Source of the DNA: DATMMS01 sp036824145
Lineage (GTDB): Bacteria > Chloroflexota > Dormibacteria > DASZGP01
Direction of reading: 5' to 3'
Assembly: GCA_036824145.1 (NCBI GenBank)
Contig: DAITAT010000024.1
Coordinates: 1 to 27,860 of the forward strand
DNA: 27,860 bases
Of the stretch, positions 14,746 through 22,757 are shown one piece after another; positions within the stretch are counted from its first letter, which is position 1; the number at the start of each line of letters is the position of its first letter. A model generated the notes under the pieces. That model was not told where the DNA came from and searched no databases. It was given only the letters and a program-made list of their open reading frames with translations. The translations under genes were made by a program, and so were the position numbers.

Positions 14746-15501
14746 ATGTCGCTGACCGACGCCCAGGTCGAACGCTACAGCCGGCAGCTGATCCTCGACG
14801 GGGTGGGGGAGGCCGGCCAGGCCCGACTCGCTGCGGCCCGCGCGCTCGTGGTTGGGGCCGGCGCCCTGGGTTCGCCGGTGGTGCAGTACCTGGCTGGAGC
14901 CGGCGTCGGACACCTGACCATCATCGACGGGGATGCAGTCGAGCTCTCCAATCTCTCCCGCCAGCCGTTGCATCGCGAGGCCGACCTGGGCGCCTCCAAG
15001 GCCGAGTCGGCGGCGGCCGCCGCCGCTTCACTCAACTCCGAGATCGAGATCGTGGCCGAGTCGCGCCGGCTCCCGCCGGCTGAAGCCGCCGGGGTGGTTG
15101 GCGCATTCGATGTCGTCTGCGACGCCACCGACGACTTCGCCATCAAGTTCGCCCTCAACGACGCCTGCGTCGGCGCCGGGGTGGCGCTGGTCCACGCCGC
15201 CATCCTGCGATATGGCGGCCAGGTCATGACCGTTGTTCCCGGCGGGCCCTGCTACCGTTGCCTGTTCGGCGCCGCGCCCGACCCCGAGGCGGTTCCGACA
15301 TGCGCCCAGGCCGGCATCCTCGGCCCGGTGGCCGCAGTGGTCGGCGGTCTTCAGGCGACCGAGGCCCTCAAACTCATTCTCGGAGTCGGCGAGCCGCTCA
15401 GCGGCCGCCTCCTGGTCTACGATGGCCTGCGGCCACGCGCTCGTACTGTCGAATTCGGGCGCGACCCCCGCTGCGCCGCGCCCCACAACCCTGCCCTTTG
15501 A
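14746..15501 (+). CDS. ThiF/MoeB/HesA-type E1-like adenylyltransferase
   Basis: 251 residues from ATG 14746, 16 nt after larE. It shows the E1 nucleotide-binding core VVGAGALGSPVVQYLAGAGVG, the DGDAVELSNLSRQ motif (Arg and Asp contacts to ATP), DATDDFAIKFALND, the zinc pair CYRC, the catalytic-Cys region PTCAQAGILGP, and a second zinc site reduced to RCAAPH, where the usual CxxC is not intact. No rhodanese domain follows. Members adenylate the C-terminal Gly-Gly of a ubiquitin-like sulfur carrier (MoaD, ThiS) for molybdopterin, thiamine or other thio-compounds. No carrier gene is present in the window, so the partner is unknown. The Mo transporter elsewhere in the window makes a MoeB role possible. 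Confidence 0.87.
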   Translation: MSLTDAQVERYSRQLILDGVGEAGQARLAAARALVVGAGALGSPVVQYLAGAGVGHLTIIDGDAVELSNLSRQPLHREADLGASKAESAAAAAASLNSEIEIVAESRRLPPAEAAGVVGAFDVVCDATDDFAIKFALNDACVGAGVALVHAAILRYGGQVMTVVPGGPCYRCLFGAAPDPEAVPTCAQAGILGPVAAVVGGLQATEALKLILGVGEPLSGRLLVYDGLRPRARTVEFGRDPRCAAPHNPAL

Positions 15502-15536
15502 GACACTCCCCAAAGAGAACATCAAGGAGAACAGCG

Positions 15537-16328
15537 ATGAGTTCCGAACTGGTCCTGACCAAAGTCGAGGCGGGGGTCCTGGAGATCACCCTCAACCGCG
15601 CCGAGAAGCGCAACGCCCTGAGCCCTGAGCTCTTCGAAGCTGTCGGCGAGGCCTTCGAGCAGGCGGCAGACCCGCAGGTGCGCGCCGTCCTCCTACGCGG
15701 GGAAGGCCCGGTGTTCTGCGCCGGGATCGACCTCAACTCGCTGGCGGGACTCGCCGGGGACCCGGCCGAAGGCGCCTTCCTCAAGGGTGTGCATCACTTG
15801 CAGGACATCTACATGAGGCTCGATCGGATCGGCAAGCCGTCGGTCGCCGCGATGCAGGGTGCGGCGGTGGGCGCCGGCCTCCAACTCGGCCTTGCCTGCG
15901 ACCTGAGGGTGGCGGCCGAAGACCTGACGATGGGCCTCTTTGAGATCCACTACGGCATCGTGCCCGACCTGGGCGGCCTCTTCCGGGTGGTCCAGCTGTG
16001 CGGCCCCGCTCGAGCCAAGGACCTGGCCATGACCGGCCGTGAGGTCAAGCCCGAAGAGGCGCTCCGCATCGGCCTGGTCGATCGCGTGGTGCCGGCTGCA
16101 AGCCTCGCGGATGCCGGTTGGGCGCTGGCTCGCGAGCTCGCCGGCAAAGCGCCCCTGGCGGTCCGCGCGATCAAGCGGCTCTGCGACGACGTCGCTGCGG
16201 GGCAGGCCCCCGGAGCCAGCCTGCTGGCCGTGGCCGAGGCCCAGGTCGATCTCATCGCCCATCCCGATTTCATGGAGGCGGTGAGCGCCCGGGTGCAGAA
16301 GCGGGAGCCTGTCTTCTCGGCGCAGTGA
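15537..16328 (+). CDS. Crotonase-superfamily enzyme (enoyl-CoA hydratase/dienoyl-CoA isomerase-like)
   Basis: 263 residues from ATG 15537 with a clear AAGGAG (15524-15529) 7 nt upstream. It has the crotonase oxyanion-hole segments FCAGIDLNSLAGLAG and GAAVGAGLQLGLACDLRVA, then FEIHYGIVPDLGG. Aligned by eye to rat enoyl-CoA hydratase, the first catalytic Glu (E144) is Gln, the second (E164) is kept as Glu, and a downstream Asp sits where dienoyl-CoA isomerase has D204. This Q-E-D pattern is that of the GLVPD-type crotonases common in actinobacteria, whose substrates are mostly unassigned. A classical hydratase role in beta-oxidation is therefore not certain. Confidence 0.85.
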   Translation: MSSELVLTKVEAGVLEITLNRAEKRNALSPELFEAVGEAFEQAADPQVRAVLLRGEGPVFCAGIDLNSLAGLAGDPAEGAFLKGVHHLQDIYMRLDRIGKPSVAAMQGAAVGAGLQLGLACDLRVAAEDLTMGLFEIHYGIVPDLGGLFRVVQLCGPARAKDLAMTGREVKPEEALRIGLVDRVVPAASLADAGWALARELAGKAPLAVRAIKRLCDDVAAGQAPGASLLAVAEAQVDLIAHPDFMEAVSARVQKREPVFSAQ

Positions 16329-16338
16329 TCCCGGCCCC

Positions 16339-17814
16339 ATGATCCTGGCAATCGACCAGGGCACAACCGGAACCCACGTCCTACTGGTCGACGAGAGTGG
16401 CGCCGTCCGGGCTAAGGCATACCGCGAGATCACCCAGCATTTCCCCAAGCCGGGCTGGGTCGAGCACGATGCCGAGGAGATCTGGCAGACGGTGCTGGAC
16501 TGCTCCGCCGAGATCCTCTCCGGCGAGCCACCTGGCCTGGCGCTGGCCGGGATCGGGATCACCAACCAACGTGAGACCTTCGTGGTGTGGGACCGCGCCA
16601 CCTTGCGGCCGGTCGCCCCTGCGATCGTGTGGCAATGCCGGCGCAGCGTCGAGATCTGCCGTCGCCTCAAGGACGACGGCCTTGAGCCGATGGTTCGCGA
16701 CCGCACCGGCCTGCTCCTCGACCCCTACTTCTCGGCCACCAAGCTGCGCTGGCTGCTGGAGTCCGATGCCGAGATCAAGCGCAGAGCGGAGGTTGGAGCG
16801 CTGGCCTTCGGGACCATCGATACGTGGCTGGTGGCTCGGCTGACTGGCGGCCGAGAGCACCTCACTGAGCCCAGCAACGCCAGCCGCACCCTGCTCTTCA
16901 ACATCCACACTCTCGACTGGGACGCGGAGCTGTGCGCGCTTCTTGGAGTGCCGCCGGGACTGCTGCCCGAGGTCCGCGACAGCTCTGGCGACCTCGGTCG
17001 CACCGATCCGGAGGCTTTCCACGGGCTCGACCTGGCCATCGCGGGCATCGCCGGCGACCAACAGGCCGCCCTCTTCGGCCAGGCCTGCTTCAGCCCGGGG
17101 ATGTGCAAGAACACGTACGGCACCGGGTCCTTCCTTCTTCTCAACACCGGCCAAGACGCCCCCGCGAGTCGGTCCGGGATGCTGACCACGGTGGGCTGGC
17201 GGCTGGGCGGCGAGGTCAGCTACGCGCTGGAAGGCGCCATCTTCATCACCGGCGCGGCGCTGCAATGGCTCCGGGACGGCCTTGGCCTGATCCAGAGCGC
17301 GGCCGAGGCGGGACCGATCGCCGCCGCCCATCCCGATGCGGGCGGGGTGCACCTGGTGCCGGCGTTCGTGGGACTGGGTGCCCCCTACTGGGATCCCGAC
17401 GCCCGCGGCGTGATCAGCGGTATCACCCGCGGTACCAGCCGCGAAGACCTGGTTCGCGCCGCGGTTGAGTCGATGGCGCTGCAGACCGCCGATGCGCTGA
17501 CGGCGATGGCGGGCGATGCCCTGCCCCCCAGCGAGCTGCGGGTGGACGGCGGCGCCAGCGTGATGGATGTCCTGCTCCAGCTGCAAGCCGATCTCTGCGG
17601 CATACCCGTGGTTCGGGCGGCGTCAGCAGAGACCACCGCTGTCGGCGCCGCCTTCCTGGCCGGCCTGGCCACCGGTGTCTGGGCGGGGTTGGCTGAGATT
17701 TCGAGCACCTGGCGAGAGGCCGCGAGGTTCGAGCCGGCGATGCCGGCGGCAGACAGAACCAGCCGTCTGGATGCCTGGCACGTGGCCGTCCGCCGGGCTC
17801 TTTACAAGAATTGA
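16339..17814 (+). CDS. glpK: Glycerol kinase (FGGY family)
   Basis: 491 residues, the usual GlpK size, starting 10 nt after the crotonase gene. N-terminal MILAIDQGTTGTHVLLVDESG is the FGGY phosphate-binding motif. GITNQRETFVVWDRAT, PAIVWQCRR, LLLDPYFSATKLRWLL, GTIDTWLVARLTGG and the second FGGY region YWDPDARGVISGITRGTSREDLVRAA are all characteristic of GlpK. It phosphorylates glycerol to sn-glycerol 3-phosphate with ATP in the cytoplasm. No glpF or glpD is nearby. It is the last gene before the terminator at 17901. Confidence 0.93.
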   Translation: MILAIDQGTTGTHVLLVDESGAVRAKAYREITQHFPKPGWVEHDAEEIWQTVLDCSAEILSGEPPGLALAGIGITNQRETFVVWDRATLRPVAPAIVWQCRRSVEICRRLKDDGLEPMVRDRTGLLLDPYFSATKLRWLLESDAEIKRRAEVGALAFGTIDTWLVARLTGGREHLTEPSNASRTLLFNIHTLDWDAELCALLGVPPGLLPEVRDSSGDLGRTDPEAFHGLDLAIAGIAGDQQAALFGQACFSPGMCKNTYGTGSFLLLNTGQDAPASRSGMLTTVGWRLGGEVSYALEGAIFITGAALQWLRDGLGLIQSAAEAGPIAAAHPDAGGVHLVPAFVGLGAPYWDPDARGVISGITRGTSREDLVRAAVESMALQTADALTAMAGDALPPSELRVDGGASVMDVLLQLQADLCGIPVVRAASAETTAVGAAFLAGLATGVWAGLAEISSTWREAARFEPAMPAADRTSRLDAWHVAVRRALYKN

Positions 17815-17900
17815 TTAGTCTTTACATTATCTTCACCATTTCGCCGCAGGCCTTTTGTTTAATTCGGGGTACAGCCGAGCCCTACTCAATCCCTTCCTTT

Positions 17901-17930
17901 GAAAAGCCCGAGACCCCCCTCGGGCTTTTC
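17901..17930 (+). terminator. Intrinsic terminator after glpK
   Basis: Perfect 12-bp stem GAAAAGCCCGAG / CTCGGGCTTTTC with a 6-nt loop (ACCCCC), followed by TATTTG. The A-run on the 5' arm and T-run on the 3' arm make it a good intrinsic terminator. It lies 87 nt after the glpK stop and before the promoter of the next operon. The 86 nt in between (17815-17900) are AT-rich, with no recognisable gene. Confidence 0.88.
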
Positions 17931-17977
17931 TATTTGTAGAGGGGATTGAATTCGGGGCCGATCGACCGGGCCGCCAC

Positions 17978-17983
17978 TACAAT
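17978..17983 (+). promoter_or_regulatory. -10 element (TACAAT) for the glycosylation operon
   Basis: TACAAT lies 7 nt before GTG 17991, immediately after the terminator region. No Shine-Dalgarno sequence is seen, fitting a leaderless first gene of the 17991-24257 operon. No convincing -35 at standard spacing. Confidence 0.5.
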
Positions 17984-17990
17984 TGCGGGC

Positions 17991-18626
17991 GTGTCGGGTG
18001 CCTCGATCGCGGAAGATACTGGCTCGCGCCCGAGCCGGTACCACATCCTGTACCCCCGCCAGAACCTCAAGGAGTTCCGAACCATGCTGGTGGCGATGTT
18101 CTTCGTCGCCGTCGGGTTCGGCGGCTACGAGGTCCTCGTCCTGCACAAGGTCTCAGACGCCACCATCTTCCTGCTCTACGGGTTCTTTCCGATCGCCTTT
18201 GCCTCCGCCCTTTACATCTTCGGTGCTCTCGCCAGCGTCAGCTTCGACGACGACGGGGTCAGCGTCCGCTACGGCCCCTTCCGGCGCGCGCACCTTGACT
18301 ACGCCGATATCGAGAAGGGCAGGCTGGAGACCGTCGAGAGCATCTGGGAGCGGTCTGGCCGCAAGCCCAGCAAGATGATCCGCAACCTCTACAAGCGGAA
18401 AGCCCTCTGCATCAAATTGAGGGGCGATGACGAGCTGCCACACCGGTTGAGCCGGAAGCTGGGCCCCAGGCTGGTGTTCGAACGCGACTTGGTGCTGCCG
18501 GTGACCGATATCGAGGACGCCATGGGCGCCCTCAAGGATGGCCTGCAGCGGCACCGGGGCGCCTCCGCCCCGGCTGCGCCGTCGGCGCGCCGGGGCCATC
18601 GAAGGGGCAAGCGAGGACGGCGGTGA
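17991..18626 (+). CDS. Membrane protein with two N-terminal helices and a PH-like domain
   Basis: 211 residues from GTG 17991. A short cytoplasmic start is followed by two hydrophobic segments (about residues 30-50, LVAMFFVAVGFGGYEVLVL, and about 55-80, FLLYGFFPIAFASALYIFGAL). Then comes a soluble domain, DDDGVSVRYGPFRRAHLDYADIEKG, which resembles bacterial PH domains (bPH/DUF3093-like), and a strongly basic tail (RRGHRRGKRGRR). The function is unknown. It is first in an operon for protein or surface glycosylation and overlaps the O-mannosyltransferase gene by 4 nt (GTGA). ATG-less starts further upstream would cross the promoter hexamer, so GTG 17991 is preferred. Confidence 0.72.
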   Translation: MSGASIAEDTGSRPSRYHILYPRQNLKEFRTMLVAMFFVAVGFGGYEVLVLHKVSDATIFLLYGFFPIAFASALYIFGALASVSFDDDGVSVRYGPFRRAHLDYADIEKGRLETVESIWERSGRKPSKMIRNLYKRKALCIKLRGDDELPHRLSRKLGPRLVFERDLVLPVTDIEDAMGALKDGLQRHRGASAPAAPSARRGHRRGKRGRR

Positions 18627-20416
18627 GCGACGGGGCGGATGCGCCCGACGCGTCGCCGAGGGCCCCGGTGCCCGACCCGGCGGCCGCGGTGCCCGAGACG
18701 CCGGATGTCGCAGAGGAGCCGGAGCACCGGCTCACCCGTCGCGATTACCGGATCATCATCGCGATCACGTCGGTGGCCTTCCTGCTGCGGCTGCTCAGCC
18801 CCATCCTTCCCGATTTCGCCACCAACCCGACCTCCTGGCCGCCGGTGCGCGCCTTCGGTCTCGGCCATCCCTATCAGGCGCCCAACGGCTACATCTTCGA
18901 CGAGGTCTATTTCGCCCAGGACGCCTGCAAAGACCTGGTGGGGATGGACTACTACGACCCGGAGCCGCCGCTGGCGAAGCTTGTGATCGCGGCCGGGATC
19001 GTAATCGGCGGCACCTGGATGCACTACGACCAGGGCTATCACCACCAGGTCACCACCACCGGCGGCGCCACCCACGACAACCAATGCGAGGCGGCGGGGA
19101 CACTGCCCGGTTTCGGTACCTGGGGCTGGCGCCTGGCCAGCCTGGTCTTCGGCACCGCCCTGGTGCCGCTGATCTACGTGATCGCTCTGCGGATCCGCCC
19201 CGACCGATTCTTCGCTGCCGCCGCGGCGCTGCTGCTGACCTTCGACGGAATGGCCTTCGTGCAATCGCGGATCGGCATGATCGACGCCGTCGCCCTGGCC
19301 TTGCTGCTGCTCAGCTACTGGATCTTCCATGTCCACCTGGGCTCTCGCACCAACCGGCGGTGGTGGTGGACGGCGATCCTTCTCGGCCTCTGTCTGGGAC
19401 TGTCCGTCGCGGCAAAGTGGACCACCCTGGCGGCGTTGGGGACGATGCTGGTGGTGCTGTTCGGGGGTTGGGTGCTGCGCACCGACCGGGGCTTGCGCGG
19501 GCTGCCGCCATCGAAACCGCCGGCCGGCCCGCGCAGCGACGTGGTCCGAGTGCTTGCGTACGCGCTTGTCTTCGCGGTCCTCCCGGTGCTGGTGTATGGC
19601 CTCAGCTATTTCCGCTACAACAGCATCCCGCATTGCAGCACCGTGACCGGGCCCGGGCTCAAGATCCCCGCCATCTGCTCACCGAGCCATCCCGACCCGC
19701 TGGCGCTGACGCTGAGCGCGGTGCACCTTGGAGGCGCCACGGTCTGGGTGCCGACCGCTCTCGACCCCGGCCGCTACGTCCGCCAGATCGTGATCCACGA
19801 CCAGTGGGCTTACGACTACCACGCTCACCTGGCGGCCACCCATCCCTACGGCTCCAAGTGGTACACGTGGCCGTTCCTGTTGCGCCCGGTCGCCTACTAC
19901 TACCAGGACGGTCTAGGCGTCGACAGCCTCAACCATGCCCCCCTTCGCGAGGAGGTCTTCAACCTCGGCAACCCGGCGATCTGGTGGGCCTCGATCCCGG
20001 CCCTGGTCTACTGCGCGGTGGTCGCCCTCCGCCGGCGACGCTACCCCGCGATCTTCATCGTTATTGCCTTCGCGGCCGCCTACCTGCCGTTCTCGCGGGT
20101 CACCCGGGTGCTATTCCTCTACCACATGTTCGGGAGCCTGCCGCTGATGATCCTGGCGGTTTCATACGCGCTCGCCGACCTGCGCCGGTGGGTCACCGAT
20201 CGGAAGATCGGCACGATCCGGCTGCGCGCGCCCACCGGCCGCCTGCTCGCCGCCGCCTATCTCGGCACCGTCCTGGTGGTCTTCATCTACTTCTACCCGT
20301 TGTGGAGCGCTCTTCCCATAAGCGGCGACAGCTGGCAGCAGCGGATCTGGTTCAACCTCCCCACCGACAACCGCTTCCTGCACATCCAGCCTGACACCCG
20401 GATCTCCTGGATCTGA
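18623..20416 (+). CDS. Protein O-mannosyltransferase (Pmt, GT39 family)
   Basis: 597-residue polytopic GT-C enzyme from GTG 18623 (GTGA overlap). A Pro/Ala/Asp-rich cytoplasmic tail precedes the first helix at about residue 48. The catalytic first loop carries FDEVYFAQDACKDL (the Asp-Glu of the PMT DE motif) and YYDPEPPLAKLVIAAGI, both diagnostic of the family. Further conserved parts are RIGMIDAVALALLLLSYWIFH, KWTTLAALG and SKWYTWPFLLRPVAYYY. It transfers mannose from polyprenyl-phosphate-mannose to Ser/Thr of exported proteins on the outer face of the membrane. The lipid donor could be made by the GT2-GtrA enzyme at 11148. Stop and next start share one base (TGATG). Confidence 0.92.
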   Translation: MSDGADAPDASPRAPVPDPAAAVPETPDVAEEPEHRLTRRDYRIIIAITSVAFLLRLLSPILPDFATNPTSWPPVRAFGLGHPYQAPNGYIFDEVYFAQDACKDLVGMDYYDPEPPLAKLVIAAGIVIGGTWMHYDQGYHHQVTTTGGATHDNQCEAAGTLPGFGTWGWRLASLVFGTALVPLIYVIALRIRPDRFFAAAAALLLTFDGMAFVQSRIGMIDAVALALLLLSYWIFHVHLGSRTNRRWWWTAILLGLCLGLSVAAKWTTLAALGTMLVVLFGGWVLRTDRGLRGLPPSKPPAGPRSDVVRVLAYALVFAVLPVLVYGLSYFRYNSIPHCSTVTGPGLKIPAICSPSHPDPLALTLSAVHLGGATVWVPTALDPGRYVRQIVIHDQWAYDYHAHLAATHPYGSKWYTWPFLLRPVAYYYQDGLGVDSLNHAPLREEVFNLGNPAIWWASIPALVYCAVVALRRRRYPAIFIVIAFAAAYLPFSRVTRVLFLYHMFGSLPLMILAVSYALADLRRWVTDRKIGTIRLRAPTGRLLAAAYLGTVLVVFIYFYPLWSALPISGDSWQQRIWFNLPTDNRFLHIQPDTRISWI

Positions 20417-22398
20417 TGTTCCCGCTGCTCCTCGCGTACCTCCTCCTGGTCTGGGCCACCGGGGTGGCGCTCACCTTCATCAGCCGGCTGCCGTGGGAGC
20501 TAGAGGGACGTTTGGCGATCGGAGTGCCGCTGGGATTCGGCGCTGCCGCGATGCTCACCTGGCTGCTGGCGGTCCCGTTCGGCATGTCAGGCAACGCCGT
20601 CGTCGTGGGCGCGGTGGCGCTGGCGCTGACCCTGGGAGCCTGCGCTCGCTGGACTCGATGGCGGGAGCCCCTCGCCGACGAGGCCGCGGCGGTGGTCCGC
20701 CGGTGGCGGAGTCGGCAGGCCCTGCCACTGGCGCTTCTGCTGATTTTGGGCGGGCTCTTCTTCATTCCCTTCTACATGCACGCCCTCGAGATCCGGCCCG
20801 ATGGGCTGTATGCCGGCTACGTAAACATCTGGGGAGACTGGGGCACTCACCTGAGCATGAGCGGCTACCTGTCCGGAGCCAGCCACCTGCTGCCGCCCCA
20901 GAACCCCTTCTACACCGGCTACAAGCTCACCTACCCGTTCCTGCCTGATCTCTTCTCGGGGATGCTGCTGCATCTCGGCATGAGCCTGGAGGGTTCCTTG
21001 CCGCTGACCAGCGCCATCCTCTCGATCGCCCTGGTGGTCGTCTTCTATACGACGGCATTGCGGCTGGTCGCCAACCGATGGGCCGCGGCGATTGGCAGCC
21101 TGGTCTTCTTCCTCAGCGGCGGGCTGGGCTTCTTCAACCTCTTCAATGACGTCCACTCAGGCTCGGGCGGCTTCGGAGAGTGGCTTGGCAGGCTGCTCGG
21201 CGCGATTGCCCATCCCGTGCGTGAGTACACCCTCGATCGGACCACGGGCTTCCAGTGGCTGAACCCGGTGCTTGCGTACTTGATTCCGCAGCGGACCACG
21301 CTTTTCGGCTTCAGCCTCGGCCTTCTCGTGATCGCTCTGCTCTGGTACGGGCGCAGCCGGAGCGATCTTCGCGAGACGTTCCTCGCCGGCATCTTGCTGG
21401 GGATGATGCCGCTGCTGCACACGGCTACGTATTTCGACCTGTTGCTGCTGGCCGGCGGGATCGCCGCCATCGACCTTGGTTTCTCGGTCTTCGGGAAGGA
21501 GAGCCTGGGACGCGCGGTCAAGCGTTGGTTGGCGTTCTTGGTGCCTGCATTGGTGCTCGGTCTACCCCAACTCCTGCTGATCCTGCCGCCGGCGGCCTAC
21601 GGCCACTCCTTCCTGCGCTGGCAGATCGGCTGGCTGGCCTCCGGGCCCGGGCTCACCTACCGCCTCTCGATCGGAACCTTCTGGCTCCTAAACACCGCCC
21701 TCCTGATCCCACTCGCCCTGGGCGCATTCCTCAGCGAGCGATGGGGCAAACCTGGCCTGCGCCGGTTCCTCGCCCCTGCCTGGCTGCTGTTCCTACTCCC
21801 CAACCTGGTGATCCTGCAACCCTGGGACTGGGACAACACCAAATGGTTTGTCTGGTGGGCGATCCTGGCGTCGATGCTGGCCGGGCTGGCGCTCTACCAG
21901 CTAATCCGGCGTAGGGCGGAGTTCGCGATCGTCGGAGTGCTCCTGCTGCTGGGGATGACCGCCTCTGGCGCCCTCGACCTCAACCGCGCCTCGCAGAAGT
22001 CCCTGCCCAACGTCAGTTTCAAGATCCTCGATAACCAGGAGCTGAAGGTTGCGGACTGGGCGCAGGCCAACACCTCCCCGGATGCTCTCTTCCTAACCGG
22101 CTGGAAGAACAACCACCCAATCCTCACGCTCAGCCGGCGGGCCGTGGTGATGGGCTATCCGGGATGGCTCTGGACCTGGGGTTTGTCGGGGTATGTCGAG
22201 CGTCAGAATGACGTGATCGAGATGTACAAGGGCGACGCCCGGACGCAATCGCTGCTTCGAAGTTACGGCGTCACCTACGTCGTCATCGGTCCCCAGGAGC
22301 GGCAGGAGATCGCCGCCAACGTGCCTTACTATGAAAGCCGCTACCCGCTCGCCTACCAGTCTCCGACCGGCGAATACATGATCTTCCGCGTCGGCTGA
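20416..22398 (+). CDS. Large polytopic membrane protein, GT-C glycosyltransferase-like
   Basis: 660 residues from ATG 20416, with about 12-14 hydrophobic segments and a C-terminal soluble region of about 120 residues. The first outside loop contains YAGYVNIWGDWGTHLSMSGYLS, reminiscent of the acidic first loop of GT-C enzymes, and the C-terminal part (KVADWAQANTSPDALFLTG, HPILTLSRRAVVMGYPGWLWTWG, LLRSYGVTYVVIGPQE) is typical of large GT-C-like membrane proteins in actinobacteria and Chloroflexota. I cannot name a precise family or substrate. Its place directly after the GT39 gene suggests a second step of surface or protein glycosylation. Confidence 0.7.
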   Translation: MFPLLLAYLLLVWATGVALTFISRLPWELEGRLAIGVPLGFGAAAMLTWLLAVPFGMSGNAVVVGAVALALTLGACARWTRWREPLADEAAAVVRRWRSRQALPLALLLILGGLFFIPFYMHALEIRPDGLYAGYVNIWGDWGTHLSMSGYLSGASHLLPPQNPFYTGYKLTYPFLPDLFSGMLLHLGMSLEGSLPLTSAILSIALVVVFYTTALRLVANRWAAAIGSLVFFLSGGLGFFNLFNDVHSGSGGFGEWLGRLLGAIAHPVREYTLDRTTGFQWLNPVLAYLIPQRTTLFGFSLGLLVIALLWYGRSRSDLRETFLAGILLGMMPLLHTATYFDLLLLAGGIAAIDLGFSVFGKESLGRAVKRWLAFLVPALVLGLPQLLLILPPAAYGHSFLRWQIGWLASGPGLTYRLSIGTFWLLNTALLIPLALGAFLSERWGKPGLRRFLAPAWLLFLLPNLVILQPWDWDNTKWFVWWAILASMLAGLALYQLIRRRAEFAIVGVLLLLGMTASGALDLNRASQKSLPNVSFKILDNQELKVADWAQANTSPDALFLTGWKNNHPILTLSRRAVVMGYPGWLWTWGLSGYVERQNDVIEMYKGDARTQSLLRSYGVTYVVIGPQERQEIAANVPYYESRYPLAYQSPTGEYMIFRVG

Positions 22399-22757
22399 GA
22401 CTGCACCCCTGGGGACTTCCAATATTCTTCATCCGATTCACCATCAACGTCCTCGCCTTACTGGCGGTCTTCCTCGTCGTGTGGAACATCCAGGGCGACA
22501 ACATCGTGCTGATCGCGATTGTGATGGCGGTGGTGCTCTCGGTGATCAACGTCTTCATCCGACCGATCGTGATGCTACTGACGCTGCCGGCCAACCTGCT
22601 GACTTTCGGAATCCTGGGCATCGTGATCAACGCCTTTCTGTTCTATTTCGCCGCCCGGCTGGTGCACATCCCGGTCGACTTCTGGCGCGCCGCACTGGGG
22701 TGGCTCGCCTTCTCGATCGTCTCCGCGGCCCTCAGCCAGATCGCGATCAATGAGTAA
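22395..22757 (+). CDS. Phage-holin-4-like small membrane protein (DUF/PF04020 type); likely CTG start
   Basis: 120 residues if it begins at CTG 22395, which overlaps the previous stop as CTGA. The sequence from there (RLHPWGLPIFFIRFTINVLALLAVFLVV) supplies the first helix expected in this four-helix family. The core NVFIRPIVMLLTLPANLLTFGILGIVINAFLFYF is the family signature (VNxxIRPILxLLTLPLxxLTLGLF). The first conventional start is GTG 22479, which would give 92 residues and delete helix 1. No good Shine-Dalgarno sequence precedes the CTG, so translational coupling would be needed. Despite the family name these are chromosomal membrane proteins of unknown function. The end overlaps the next gene by 8 nt. 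Confidence 0.72.
   Translation: MRLHPWGLPIFFIRFTINVLALLAVFLVVWNIQGDNIVLIAIVMAVVLSVINVFIRPIVMLLTLPANLLTFGILGIVINAFLFYFAARLVHIPVDFWRAALGWLAFSIVSAALSQIAINE

Noticed and set aside
18538..20394. 618-codon open frame on the plus strand
   Set aside because: Overlaps the GT39 gene in another frame. The product is Pro/Arg/His-rich, without motifs, whereas the overlapped frame contains the conserved PMT motifs.
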